A stretch of DNA of 64,000 nt from Nocardia aurantia (GCF_009604425.1 NZ_WEGI01000021.1:24220-88219), one strand, 5' to 3'; numbered from the stretch's first letter, positions 28,820 through 39,228 are shown. The notes: generated from the sequence alone by a model not told the origin. Numbers and translations are program-made.

Positions 28820-29782
28820 GTGCCCGCTCGTACGGCGAGCGCGGTGCTGATCGTCACCGAATCCGACGACCTGCACGCCGACGCGCTGACCGCCACCCTG
28901 CTCCGCGACCACCGGATGTCGCCGCTGCGCCTGGACATGCGCGACTTCCCCAGGGAGAGCGGGAGTTTCCGGCTCGATCGGGTCGGCGTCGGCCGCAGCC
29001 TCGGACATCTGCCCGGCCTCGACGACGTCACCGCCGTCTGGTGGCGCCGCCCGCGCGGCGCCGAGGTGCCGCCCGGAATGCGCCGCGCCGACGACGAATA
29101 CCGGCAGGCCGAGTGCGACGGATTCCTTCAGGGCCTGCTGTGGTCGCTGCCCGCGCTGTGGGTCAACGATCCCGGCGCCGAACGCACCGCCAGCCGCAAA
29201 CTCGTCCAGCTGGAGACCGCGCGCCGGTCCGGTTTCACCCTGCCGGAGACACTGGTCACCACCGACCCGGACGAGGCGCGCAGCTTCGTCGAGTCCCGGC
29301 CCGGCCCGGTGGTGTACAAACGCACCGGCACCGGACGCGCCGAATTCTCCGAGACCCGGCTGGTCGCCGCGGCCGATCTGGCCCGCCTCGACAGCATCCG
29401 GTGGGCGCCCACCACATTCCAGGACTACGTCGACGCCGACTGCGATCTGCGCGTCGTCTGGATCGACGGGGTCGAGTGGACGGTGCGCATCGACTCGCAA
29501 TCCGGTGTGGGACGGGTCGATTCGCGCCTGGACACCTCGGTCGACTTCCGGCCCGAGCGGTTGCCGGCCGCCGTCAGCAAGTCCCTGTCCACCCTGATGG
29601 GTACGCTGGGACTGGCTTTCGGCGTGCTCGACATCCGGCTCGGTCTCGACGGCGAGTACTACTTCCTGGAGGTCAACCCGCAGGGGCAGTTCGCCTATCT
29701 GGAGATCAAGACCGGGTTGCCGCTGTTCGCGAGCCTGGCCAACTATCTCGTCACCGGCGATGCCACCGTGCCCGGTCGCTGA
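28820..29782 (+). CDS. MvdD/graspetide-type ATP-grasp ligase
   Basis: 320 residues from a GTG at 28820, 7 bases after the preceding stop. The pre-ATP-grasp domain has the family pattern VWWRRPRG (73-80) and PALWVNDP (111-118). The ATP-grasp core has Lys167 (VVYKRTG), Asp271 (GVLDIRL) and Glu284/Asn286 (FLEVNPQGQFAYLE), which bind ATP and Mg. Relatives (MvdC/MvdD and the actinobacterial SAV_5884-type maturases) form ester or amide cross-links between Ser/Thr/Lys and Asp/Glu side chains of peptides. The likely substrate is the protein encoded directly upstream. No transporter or protease is adjacent. Confidence 0.8.
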   Translation: MPARTASAVLIVTESDDLHADALTATLLRDHRMSPLRLDMRDFPRESGSFRLDRVGVGRSLGHLPGLDDVTAVWWRRPRGAEVPPGMRRADDEYRQAECDGFLQGLLWSLPALWVNDPGAERTASRKLVQLETARRSGFTLPETLVTTDPDEARSFVESRPGPVVYKRTGTGRAEFSETRLVAAADLARLDSIRWAPTTFQDYVDADCDLRVVWIDGVEWTVRIDSQSGVGRVDSRLDTSVDFRPERLPAAVSKSLSTLMGTLGLAFGVLDIRLGLDGEYYFLEVNPQGQFAYLEIKTGLPLFASLANYLVTGDATVPGR

Positions 29783-29787
29783 CCGGG

Positions 29788-29812
29788 CACGGCCGCCACC
29801 GCGGCGGTCGTG
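29788..29812. terminator. Bidirectional terminator between convergent genes
   Basis: A 10-bp stem with one G-U pair (29788-29797 with 29803-29812) and a 5-base loop, followed on the plus strand by CTATTT. It fills the 30-base gap between the convergent ATP-grasp and HTH genes. Confidence 0.65.
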
Positions 29813-30052
29813 CTATTTACTCGTCGCTTTGCGGCGATTCGCGCCACCCCGGCTGCGGAGTTGCACATGCGACTCCACGAGCACGTTGTGAATGAAACCG
29901 TATGAGCGGCCGGTCTCCCGGGCCAGCGAACGGATGCTGGCACCCGCCTCGTACTGCTTCTTCAACTGGGTTTGCAGTCGGTCTCGCGACTTCCCGGTGA
30001 CGCGCGTGCCCTTACCCAATGCAGATTTCCCCTGTGCGGGCCTGTCACTCAT
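29813..30052 (-). CDS. Small helix-turn-helix protein (Rv1473A-like)
   Basis: 79 residues, highly basic. The single HTH reads SIRSLARETGRSYGFIHNVL (about 39-58) and is flanked by basic tails (GKGTRVTGKSRDRLQ and GGANRRKATSK). This matches the short actinobacterial regulator Rv1473A, found next to the ABC-F gene Rv1473 in M. tuberculosis; that order is preserved here. GGAGGAAG precedes the ATG. Target genes are unknown. DNA binding is inferred from the motif. Confidence 0.88.
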   Translation of the reverse strand: MSDRPAQGKSALGKGTRVTGKSRDRLQTQLKKQYEAGASIRSLARETGRSYGFIHNVLVESHVQLRSRGGANRRKATSK

Positions 30053-30180
30053 GGCTTCCTCCGGTCGCCCTGCAGCCTCATTCCAGGCTAGACACTCCGG
30101 CGTCCGTGATCAACGCTTTGATGTGATTCGGATCACGAAATCTCGACAAAAGGTATGCGAGGTCCGAGGAGCCAAGGGGT

Positions 30181-31812
<1,632 letters not shown>

Positions 31813-31984
31813 AAAGGTCTCCTCGAGCTGATGTGTACGGGGTTGGCGGCTCGTGCAGTGTGCTCCCGCTACCCGCACGCCGACCACCGAGTTTACCGGT
31901 CTCCCGCCCGACGACCTCATCGCGCCGGTAACGAGGCCGCGACGAGCCTCCCCGGGGTGGTCCGGCTCCGGTAGCGTCCGAGCC

Positions 31985-32749
31985 ATGACCGACGACGTGG
32001 CGGGCAGGGGCGCACTGGTCACCGGCGCGAGCCGGGGCATCGGGAAGGCGATCGCGGCGGAACTGCTCGCCCGCGGGGCCCACGTGTTGATCACCGCGCG
32101 CAAACCCGAGTCGCTGGCGGTCGCGGCCGAGGAACTGCGGGCCCTCGGTCATCCGGGCCGGGTCCTGACCCAGGCGGGCAATTCCGGCGATGCCACCGCC
32201 CGCGGCGACGCCGTGATGACGGCCGTGGCCGAATTCGGCTCGCTGGACATCCTGGTCAACAACACCGGCATCAACCCGGTGTTCGGCGCGCTGATGGACG
32301 CCGACCTGGACGCGGTCCGCAAGATCTTCGACGTGAACGTCGTCGCCACCCTCGGCTACATCCAGGAGGCGTACCGGGCCTGGATGCGGACCCACGGCGG
32401 CGCGATCGTCAACATCGCCAGCGTGGCCGGGCTGCGGTCCACCGGAGTGATCGCCGCGTACGGCGCCTCCAAGGCGGCGCTGATCCGCCTCACCGAGGAA
32501 CTGGCCTGGCAGCTGGGTCCGTCGATCCGGGTCAACGCGGTCGCGCCCGGCGTGGTGAAGACCGCGTTCGCCGGGGCGCTCTACTCCGCCGGTGAGGAGA
32601 CCGCGGCGGCCGCGTACCCGATGAAGCGCCTGGGCACCCCCGAGGACGTGGCCGCGCTGGTCGGCTTTCTCGTCTCGGACCGCGCGGCGTGGATCACCGG
32701 CGAGGTGGTCCGGGTCGACGGCGGCCTGCTGGCCACCGGCGGCATCTGA
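31985..32749 (+). CDS. Short-chain dehydrogenase/reductase
   Basis: 254 residues from the ATG at 31985; an upstream open extension over the divergent promoter is not used. The dinucleotide motif is GASRGIG, followed by NNTGIN, Ser-Tyr-Lys with ASVAGLRSTGVIAAYGASKAAL, and the C-terminal WITGEVVRVDGG. Classical SDR fold, probably NADP-dependent (Arg after the glycine motif). It is divergent from the ABC-F gene across 172 bases and convergent with the proline-rich membrane protein. Substrate unknown; a FabG-like 3-oxoacyl reductase is possible. Confidence 0.88.
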   Translation: MTDDVAGRGALVTGASRGIGKAIAAELLARGAHVLITARKPESLAVAAEELRALGHPGRVLTQAGNSGDATARGDAVMTAVAEFGSLDILVNNTGINPVFGALMDADLDAVRKIFDVNVVATLGYIQEAYRAWMRTHGGAIVNIASVAGLRSTGVIAAYGASKAALIRLTEELAWQLGPSIRVNAVAPGVVKTAFAGALYSAGEETAAAAYPMKRLGTPEDVAALVGFLVSDRAAWITGEVVRVDGGLLATGGI

Positions 32750-32756
32750 GATCGGA

Positions 32757-33689
32757 TCAGCGGAAGCTCAGCGCACCCGTCATGTCGGTCTGCCGGTAGT
32801 GGAGGTAGTCCTTCGCGCGGTCCTCGGTGACCGCCGGCGTGGTGGTCACGAAAGTGACGACCACGAAATCCTTCTCCGCGTCGGCGACCCACTTGCCCAC
32901 GGCGAAGTTGCCGATGTAGCTACCGGGCCGCAGCTTGATGTCGCTGTCGCTGATCGTCTCGGCGGCGGTGTCGGCGTGGTCGGCGTCCTGCATGCCGAGC
33001 ACGTACTCGGTCAGCATCAGCGCGCCGCCCTCGGACCGGTACACCATCTCCGCGGCGTATTTGCAGCCCATCCCGGTGAGCGCGCCGTCGACCTCGAAGT
33101 CGGCGCAGCTGGAGTGGTCACGGCCCTCGACCCAGTCCGCGTGGAAGGAGACGCTGCCCAGCTTGAAGTTCCAGTCCTTGGCGACCTCGTTGTAGCTGAA
33201 GTGCCGGGAGGCGGCGACGCTGCTCGTGGTCGGCCGGGCCACCGACGAACTCGCGGCGCTCGACGACGCCGCCGAGGAGGTGACGGTGGAGGTCGCCGAC
33301 GCGTCGTTCTTCGAACTGCCGCCGCTGTTGGCGATCACCGCGACCACGCCGATCCCGATGATCAGCAGCACCACCACGGCGACCACGACCCCGATCACCG
33401 CACCGCTGCCACCGGACCTACGCGGCGGCGGAGTCGGATAACCGCCCTGATAGGGCGGCGGCGGGGCGGGCTGCCAGGTCTGCGGCGGGGTGGGCGGCGG
33501 CGGGGGCGGGGTGGCCCAGGCCTGGGTCGGGGGCGCCGGGGACGCCTGTACGGTCTGCGCGGCGGGAGTGGGCGTGGAGCCCCAATTGGGTTGCGGAGCA
33601 TTCCAATTGGATTGATTGGCGTCGGGCTGCGACCACCATTCGGCCTCGTCGTGCGGCTCGGAGCCGGAGGGACCGGGGGGATTCGTCAT
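32757..33689 (-). CDS. Membrane-anchored proline-rich protein, uncharacterised
   Basis: 310 residues from the ATG at 33689. Residues 1-92 are cytosolic, Pro/Gln/Trp-rich and low-complexity. One membrane helix lies at about 96-120 (AVIGVVVAVVVLLIIGIGVV), then a Ser/Ala/Thr-rich stalk (123-155), then a ~150-residue extracytoplasmic domain with two Cys (SSCADFEVDG and MGCKY) that may form a disulfide. The architecture is common for actinobacterial envelope proteins of unknown role. It is divergent from the lycopene cyclase gene, separated by 105 bases. Confidence 0.8.
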   Translation of the reverse strand: MTNPPGPSGSEPHDEAEWWSQPDANQSNWNAPQPNWGSTPTPAAQTVQASPAPPTQAWATPPPPPPTPPQTWQPAPPPPYQGGYPTPPPRRSGGSGAVIGVVVAVVVLLIIGIGVVAVIANSGGSSKNDASATSTVTSSAASSSAASSSVARPTTSSVAASRHFSYNEVAKDWNFKLGSVSFHADWVEGRDHSSCADFEVDGALTGMGCKYAAEMVYRSEGGALMLTEYVLGMQDADHADTAAETISDSDIKLRPGSYIGNFAVGKWVADAEKDFVVVTFVTTTPAVTEDRAKDYLHYRQTDMTGALSFR

Positions 33690-33794
33690 CGCTGCCAACC
33701 TTCCGCAGCCGGAGTCGCCGTGGCACCCGTGAGCGGTCGTCCCCCCGGGCTGTGTTTTCGACAGTACCGCACCCGTCCGGGCCGGTGACCACCC

Positions 33795-34931
33795 ATGGTG
33801 GACTCGTCTGCTGCAATCTTCATCGTGACCGATCTCATCGTCTGCGGGCTCGGCCCGGCCGGGCGAGCGCTCGCGCATCGTGCGCGGGCACACGGTATAT
33901 CGGTGCTGGCCATCGATCCGCATCCGGACCGCCACTGGACCGCGACGTATGCCGCATGGGCCGACGAACTTCCGGCATGGCTCCCGCCGCGGACGCTCGC
34001 GGCGGAGCTCCCGCGGCCGGTGGCCTGGGGCACCCGGCGGTTCGAGATCGACCGCCGCTATACGGTATTCGACAATGCGGCCCTGCGGGATTCGCTCGAC
34101 CTCGAGGGCGTGCGAGTAATCGCGGGCACGGTAACCGACATCCGGCATGCCGGGGTGACCGACATCCGGCGCGACGGCGACGGGACCGCCACGGTACGCC
34201 TGGCGTCCGGCGAGACCCACACCGCGCGACGGGTCGTCGACGCCCGCGGCGTGCGCCGCCGCCCGGAACTGGCCGAGCAGACCGCCTTCGGCGTCATGGT
34301 GCCCCGGCAGCGCTGGGACGAGCCGCTTTTCATGGACTGGCGCCCGGACAACGGTGCCGCACCGACGGAACCACCGTCGTTCCTGTACGCGATCCCGCTG
34401 AACGACGAGACCGTCCTGCTGGAGGAGACCTGCCTGGCGGGCCGGCCCGCCCTCGACCTCGCGGTGCTCCGCGATCGGCTGCGCATCCGATTGCGCGGCC
34501 GCGGAATCGAACTCGACGGCACCGAGCCGACCGAGCGGGTGCGCTTCCCGGTGGAGGGCGGCCGCCCCGGCGCCGGCCGCTTCGGCGCCGCCGGCGGATT
34601 ACTGCATCCCGCAACGGGTTACAGCGTCGCCGCGGCCCTCGCCACCGCGGACGCGGTCGCCACCGGCGAATCCATCTGGCCATGGCAGGCGCGGGCCGTG
34701 CACGAGCTGCGCCGGACCGGCCTGCGTGCCCTGCTCACCCTGTCCCCCACCGAGATCCCGGTGTTCTTCGACGGCTTCTTCACCCTCGCGCCGGAACGCC
34801 AGCGCGCCTACCTCTCCGACCGCGCGAACCTGCCCGGCATGGCCGCGACCATGCGCGACCTGTTCACCACGGTGCCCGCCGCGGTCCGGCTGAAACTGGT
34901 CACGGCGCCTCTCCGCGGCCGGCGCGGCTGA
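33795..34931 (+). CDS. Lycopene cyclase family flavoprotein (CrtL-type)
   Basis: 378 residues. An N-terminal FAD-binding motif VCGLGPAGRALAHRARAHG is followed by HPDRHWTATYAAW, which recalls the lycopene cyclase 'NNYGVW' region. GLLHPATGYSVA and VFFDGFFTLAPERQRAYLSD are C-terminal signatures of lycopene beta/epsilon-cyclases. No phytoene synthase or desaturase gene is in the window, so it either completes a carotenoid pathway encoded elsewhere or acts on another isoprenoid. The ATG at 33795 is taken; a GTG ten codons in is an alternative. Confidence 0.82.
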   Translation: MVDSSAAIFIVTDLIVCGLGPAGRALAHRARAHGISVLAIDPHPDRHWTATYAAWADELPAWLPPRTLAAELPRPVAWGTRRFEIDRRYTVFDNAALRDSLDLEGVRVIAGTVTDIRHAGVTDIRRDGDGTATVRLASGETHTARRVVDARGVRRRPELAEQTAFGVMVPRQRWDEPLFMDWRPDNGAAPTEPPSFLYAIPLNDETVLLEETCLAGRPALDLAVLRDRLRIRLRGRGIELDGTEPTERVRFPVEGGRPGAGRFGAAGGLLHPATGYSVAAALATADAVATGESIWPWQARAVHELRRTGLRALLTLSPTEIPVFFDGFFTLAPERQRAYLSDRANLPGMAATMRDLFTTVPAAVRLKLVTAPLRGRRG

Positions 34932-35011
34932 GCCCCACCGCCGGGATGATCGAGCCTCACCGGATTGTTGCGTCCGGCAGATGTCGGTCGCAATGTCGGA
35001 GGGCGAATCCG

Positions 35012-35860
35012 GTGGAACTCGGTGTGTACGGGCTGAGCGCGAAAGCGGCACTGGCCCCGCAGATCACGGCACAGTTGGCGCGGAGGGCCGAGGAACTGGG
35101 ATATCGCTCCTGGTGGGTGGGCGATCACGTCGTGCTGCCCAGTCCGCGCGTACCGGAGTCGCCGATGGCGCCCACCGATCCGATCCTGGATCCGCTGGTG
35201 CACCTGTCCTATGTGGCCGCGCTGACCGAGCGGCTGGAGCTCGGCACCGGGATTCTTATTCTGCCGCAAAGAAATCCGCTGGTACTGGCCAAACAGGTCG
35301 CGAGCCTGGACGTGCTGTCCGGCGGCCGGGTGCTGCTCGGAGTCGCGGCGGGTTATCTGGAACCGGAGATGACCGCGGTCGGCGTATCCCCGACCGAACG
35401 CGGTGGCCGCACCGACGAATACCTCGACGCCATGCGGCAGCTGTGGACAGCCCCGGCGCCCGCCTTCCACGGGAACTACGTGAATTTCGAACAGGTGGAC
35501 GCACATCCACGCCCGGTGCGGCCGGACGGCCCGCGGATCGTGATCGGCGGTCACAGCCCGGCGGCGTACCGCCGCGCCGTGGCCAGAGGGCACGGATGGA
35601 TCGGCAACGGCAGCGGCCCGGCCGACCTGGTCCGCCACCTCGACGGGCTGCGCACGGCGGCCACCGAGGTGGAGCGGCCGGCCCGCCTGGGGCGGTTGGA
35701 GATCAACTTCATGCAGCTCGACCCGGTCGAGGTGAGCGCGGACGACGCGCGGCGGTACGCCGACCTGGGCGTGGACCGGCTGCAGGTCTACCCACTGCCG
35801 CTGACTGATCCGAGGTCGGTGATCGCCTTCCTGGAGCGGCAGGCGCGGCTGCCCCATTGA
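35012..35860 (+). CDS. LLM-class (probably F420-dependent) oxidoreductase
   Basis: 282 residues from a GTG at 35012 with GGAGGG 8-9 bases upstream. Luciferase-like TIM barrel: LGYRSWWVGDHVV, LELGTGILILPQRNPLVLAKQVASLDVLSGGRVLLGVAAGYLEPEM, and IVIGGHSPAAYRRA. These blocks match actinobacterial TIGR03619-type F420-dependent enzymes. It probably uses F420H2 to reduce or F420 to oxidise a small molecule; the substrate is unknown. It is co-directional with the lycopene cyclase, 80 bases downstream. Confidence 0.87.
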   Translation: MELGVYGLSAKAALAPQITAQLARRAEELGYRSWWVGDHVVLPSPRVPESPMAPTDPILDPLVHLSYVAALTERLELGTGILILPQRNPLVLAKQVASLDVLSGGRVLLGVAAGYLEPEMTAVGVSPTERGGRTDEYLDAMRQLWTAPAPAFHGNYVNFEQVDAHPRPVRPDGPRIVIGGHSPAAYRRAVARGHGWIGNGSGPADLVRHLDGLRTAATEVERPARLGRLEINFMQLDPVEVSADDARRYADLGVDRLQVYPLPLTDPRSVIAFLERQARLPH

Positions 35861-35893
35861 GCGCGGTCGCCGCCGGGTGCACCGACTAGGCTG

Positions 35894-36568
35894 ATGGGCA
35901 TGCGAGTTCGACCGTGGCGGCGGCTGTACCTGGGCGCCGAGTACGCGGCGCTGTTCTTCGGCGGCACTACGGTTTACAACGCGTTGCTGCGCGGCAGATC
36001 GCCGATTCCGGCACTGCTCGCGCTCTCCGGCGGGGCGGCCTGGTATCTGCGGCGCTCACCGGATTTCGATCGGAAGGCGTTGTGGCGCAGCGAGGCGCTG
36101 CCCGGGCAGGCACGGCCGATGGCGGCGCTGGCGGGGTCGAGCGCGCTGGCGCTGACGGCGATGGTGGCGGCGCGGCACCGGGAGGATCTGTTCGATCTGC
36201 CGCGGCGCAATCCGCTGATCTGGCTCGCGGTGATGGTCCTGTATCCGGCGCTGAGCGTGTACCCGCAGGAGTTGATCTACCGGTCGTTCCTGTTCCACCG
36301 GTACGCACCGGTTTTCGGCGAGGGCCGCGGCCTGGTGGCGGCGAGCGCGGCCGCGTTCGGCTACGCGCACATCCTGTTCGGCAGCTGGTTCTCGGTGGCG
36401 GCCAGCGGGGCCGGTGGCTGGATCTTCGCGACCCGCTACGCGCGTACGCAGTCGCTGTTCACCGCGTCGGTCGAGCACTCGGTCTACGGGATCCTGGTCT
36501 TCACCGTCGGGCTCGGCCGGTACTTCTACCACGGCGCCGTACCGGAAGCCCGGCCGCGCACGGCCTGA
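35894..36568 (+). CDS. CPBP-family intramembrane metalloprotease (CAAX protease-like)
   Basis: 224 residues with about five hydrophobic segments. The three CPBP motifs are seen: QELIYRSFLF (glutamate motif, with a single Glu rather than the usual EE), FGYAHILFGSW (FxxxH), and SVEHSVYG (His motif). Members process prenylated proteins, bacteriocins or membrane regulators. The starting methionine could also be codon 3. It lies 33 bases after the LLM gene and convergent with a TetR gene. Confidence 0.83.
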   Translation: MGMRVRPWRRLYLGAEYAALFFGGTTVYNALLRGRSPIPALLALSGGAAWYLRRSPDFDRKALWRSEALPGQARPMAALAGSSALALTAMVAARHREDLFDLPRRNPLIWLAVMVLYPALSVYPQELIYRSFLFHRYAPVFGEGRGLVAASAAAFGYAHILFGSWFSVAASGAGGWIFATRYARTQSLFTASVEHSVYGILVFTVGLGRYFYHGAVPEARPRTA

Positions 36569-36608
36569 ATCCCACTCACACCGCGTCCATCCGACATGGG
36601 CGGGGACC

Positions 36609-36625
36609 GCGCCGGACTCCGGCGC
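36609..36625. terminator. Hairpin between convergent CPBP and TetR genes
   Basis: GCGCCGGA-C-TCCGGCGC is a perfect 8-bp inverted repeat abutting the TetR stop codon, in the 57-base convergent gap. It has no U tract. Confidence 0.5.
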
Positions 36626-37219
36626 TCACGCCCGCAGCGCCTCCAGCATGCGGGTGGCCTCCGCGACCACCGCGGGCAGCGCCGCGGCCGGATCATCGGT
36701 GCGCGCGAGCAACATTCCGGCCTCGCACAGCGCCCCGAACAGCAGATGACTGCGGATGCGCAGATCGCCCTCGGACAGTTCGCCGTCGGCGGCGGCGCGC
36801 GCCAGCCCCTCCGACAGCACCCGCAGGACGTGGTCGGCCTCGATCTCGCGCACCGCGTCCCAGCCCAGCACGGCGGGCCCGTCGAGCATGACGATTCGGC
36901 TGCACCGCGGACTCAGGTACAGGTTCAGGAACGTGGCACAGCCCTGGAGCAGGGCCGTCCAGGTGTCCGGCGCGGCCAGCGCGACCCGTTCCAGTTCGGC
37001 GGCCATCCACTGCTGTTCGGCCACGAAGACAGCGCGGAAGAGCGTGGCCTTGTCACCGAAGTGGTGATAGACGGCCCCTTTGGTGAGCCCCGCCTCGGTG
37101 GTGATCGCCTCGATGGAGGTGGCCGCGTACCCGTTGCCGCCGAACAACGCGCGCCCGGCCTCGACGAGCCGGCCCGTGGTCGAGTCGGTCCGCTCGGCCT
37201 GGGTGCGGCGGGTACTCAC
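36626..37219 (-). CDS. TetR/AcrR family transcriptional repressor
   Basis: 197 residues. Helix-turn-helix SIEAITTEAGLTKGAVYHHF (about 35-54). The C-terminal part resembles TetR_C of efflux/detoxification repressors with WTALLQGCATFLNLYL. It is divergent from the saccharopine-dehydrogenase-like gene. The 88-base gap contains a striking double palindrome (37249-37299) that is almost certainly its operator. Confidence 0.9.
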   Translation of the reverse strand: MSTRRTQAERTDSTTGRLVEAGRALFGGNGYAATSIEAITTEAGLTKGAVYHHFGDKATLFRAVFVAEQQWMAAELERVALAAPDTWTALLQGCATFLNLYLSPRCSRIVMLDGPAVLGWDAVREIEADHVLRVLSEGLARAAADGELSEGDLRIRSHLLFGALCEAGMLLARTDDPAAALPAVVAEATRMLEALRA

Positions 37220-37248
37220 CAGCCAAATGTAACCGGTTGTGCGCCTTG

Positions 37249-37299
37249 ACTTCCATACTGTGGGTATGTAAACCTCTTACATACCCACAGTATGGAAGT
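37249..37299. promoter_or_regulatory. 51-bp double palindrome: two nested TetR operators
   Basis: Two perfect 23-base arms (37249-37271 and 37277-37299) flank a 5-base spacer. Each arm is itself an operator-like repeat, CATAC-N5-GTATG, at 37254-37268 and 37280-37294. The layout suits two TetR dimers covering both divergent promoters; the right arm ends 9 bases before the downstream ATG. Confidence 0.8.
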
Positions 37300-37307
37300 T
37301 GATCACC

Positions 37308-38312
37308 ATGACGATCTACGCCATTTACGGGGCCTCGGGCCATACCGGCCGCCTCGTCACCTCCGAACTCCTCTCCCGCGGCAAGGATGTGATCCTGTCC
37401 GGCCGCGACCCCGGCCGCCTGGCCGCCCTCGGCCACCCGCAGATTCTGCCCGCCACCACCGACAAGCCGGAATCACTACGCGCACTTGCCGATTCGGCGG
37501 ACATCATCGTGAACTGCGCGGGCCCGTTCGTCACCACCGGCCTGCCCGTCGCCACCGCCGCGGCCGCCGCCGGACGGCACTACGTGGACCACGCCCTCGA
37601 AGTGCACCATGTCCGAAGGCTTTTCGACGAGTTCGGCGACCGGGCCGAACGCGGCGGTTTCACGATGCTGCCCGACGCGAGCTTCTACGGCGGCCTCGGC
37701 GACCTGCTGGCCGACGCGGTCGCCCGCGGCGTCTCCGACATCGAGCGGATCACCGTCGCGTACTCGGTTGCCAACTGGAAGCTGACCACCGGCGCGATGG
37801 CCACCGCGCGACTGCTGTTCGCCGACACCGACCGCATCGGATTCGCCGACGGCGCACTGCAATTCGGCTTCGTCGAACCACGCAACGCGGTCTTCGCGTT
37901 CCCGCCGCCGGTCGGCCCGCGCACGATGATCGCCCCGGTCCCGTTCCCGGAGCCGTTCACGGTGCCCCGGCACGTCCGCACCCGCGCCGTCGAAGCCCAG
38001 CTGACCGCCCGCACCTTCGAAGAGGAGAAGGCGTTCACCAGCGAGCACCTGACCGCCGAGGAGCGTTCCGACAGCGAATACACCGTCGCCGTCCAGGTTC
38101 TCGGCGCTCACGGCTCGGCCGCCGGCCACGTCCGCGGCCGCGACCTGTGGCGGGTCAGCGCGCTCATCGCCGCGGAGTCGGCCGTCCGGATCGCCGAAGG
38201 CCGGGTGAAGAGCGGCGTCATGAGCCCCGGCGAAGCCTTCGACGCCACGGAATTCCTTACCGCCCTTGCCGATCGAGGCGCCTTCACACTCGAACTCCCC
38301 GCACAGCCCTGA
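37308..38312 (+). CDS. Saccharopine dehydrogenase-like NAD(P)-binding protein
   Basis: 334 residues from the ATG at 37308 (GGAAG lies 9 bases upstream); a TTG at 37299 is the alternative. An N-terminal Rossmann motif IYGASGHTGRLV is followed by NCAGPFVTTGLPV and HYVDHALE, typical of the saccharopine dehydrogenase/trans-acting enoyl reductase family in actinobacteria. The C-terminal half has no recognised catalytic motif. Its expression is probably controlled by the divergent TetR. The NmrA-like gene follows after 9 bases, so the two form an operon. Confidence 0.85.
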   Translation: MTIYAIYGASGHTGRLVTSELLSRGKDVILSGRDPGRLAALGHPQILPATTDKPESLRALADSADIIVNCAGPFVTTGLPVATAAAAAGRHYVDHALEVHHVRRLFDEFGDRAERGGFTMLPDASFYGGLGDLLADAVARGVSDIERITVAYSVANWKLTTGAMATARLLFADTDRIGFADGALQFGFVEPRNAVFAFPPPVGPRTMIAPVPFPEPFTVPRHVRTRAVEAQLTARTFEEEKAFTSEHLTAEERSDSEYTVAVQVLGAHGSAAGHVRGRDLWRVSALIAAESAVRIAEGRVKSGVMSPGEAFDATEFLTALADRGAFTLELPAQP

Positions 38313-38321
38313 GGAGACACC

Positions 38322-39176
38322 GTGCCACCGATCCTCGTCACCGGCGCCGCCGGTGGACAACAGGGCGCCACCGGCCGCCGCGTCACCGAGACCCTGCTAG
38401 CCGCCGCCCACCAGGTCCACGCCTTCGTCCGCACCGACGACACCCGCGCCGCGCAACTGAAAGACCTCGGCGCGGAGGTGATCGTGGGCGACCTGCGCGA
38501 GATAACCACCGTCCGCCCCGCCGTCCGCGACATCCACCGCGCCTATTTCACCTACCCCGTCACCGCCGGAATGCTCGACGCCACAGCCGTTTTCGCCGCC
38601 GCCGCCCACGACGAGGGCCTGGAGCGCGTCGTGGCGGTCTCCCAACTGGGCTCCGACCCGCAAGCAGGTACCCCGCACATGCGCCGCCACTGGGTCGCCG
38701 AGCAGGTACTCGACCGAGCCGACATCGGCGCCGTCCACCTACGCGCCGCCGTATTCTTCGAAAACCTGCGCGTAGTAATCGAACACACCGGCGCACTCAC
38801 GCTGCCCCTCGGCTCCCCGGACACGGTCCTGCCCTTGATAGCGGCCGCCGACGTCGCCGACGTAGCCACCGCCGCCCTCCTCGCCCCCGCCCCACTCGAC
38901 CCGGTCCACTGGCTGGCCGGCGAGATCACCACCGCCGCCGAAGCAGCCGACGCCTTCGGCGTCCGCTACGTGAACGTCGACCCCGACCGATGGCAGGAAA
39001 CCGCCACCGCCCTCTACCACGACGACATCGTCGTGGAACACCTCACAAACCTGTGGAAACTGTTCCGCGACATCGGATCCGGCCACAACCTGTACCAAGT
39101 CACGGCCTCGATCGAACACTTCACCGGCCACCCCCCGACCACCCTCCGCGAGTACCTCGCAGCCGAACAGCGCTAG
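38322..39176 (+). CDS. NmrA-like NAD(P)-binding oxidoreductase or redox sensor
   Basis: 284 residues, GTG start with GAGGAGACACC upstream. Rossmann motif VTGAAGGQQGATGRRV at the N-terminus, VVAVSQLGS in the middle, and RAAVFFENL, a hallmark of NmrA/HSCARG relatives (SDR75 type), which often lack the Tyr-Lys catalytic pair. It may reduce quinones or sense NADPH. It is second in the TetR-controlled operon. The 3' end is followed by a 52-base gap to the convergent LysR gene. Confidence 0.85.
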   Translation: MPPILVTGAAGGQQGATGRRVTETLLAAAHQVHAFVRTDDTRAAQLKDLGAEVIVGDLREITTVRPAVRDIHRAYFTYPVTAGMLDATAVFAAAAHDEGLERVVAVSQLGSDPQAGTPHMRRHWVAEQVLDRADIGAVHLRAAVFFENLRVVIEHTGALTLPLGSPDTVLPLIAAADVADVATAALLAPAPLDPVHWLAGEITTAAEAADAFGVRYVNVDPDRWQETATALYHDDIVVEHLTNLWKLFRDIGSGHNLYQVTASIEHFTGHPPTTLREYLAAEQR

Positions 39177-39228
39177 CTTTTCACAAGCCTTTCGCCGTCA
39201 TCGTCGGATCGATCCGGGGCGGTGTCGG

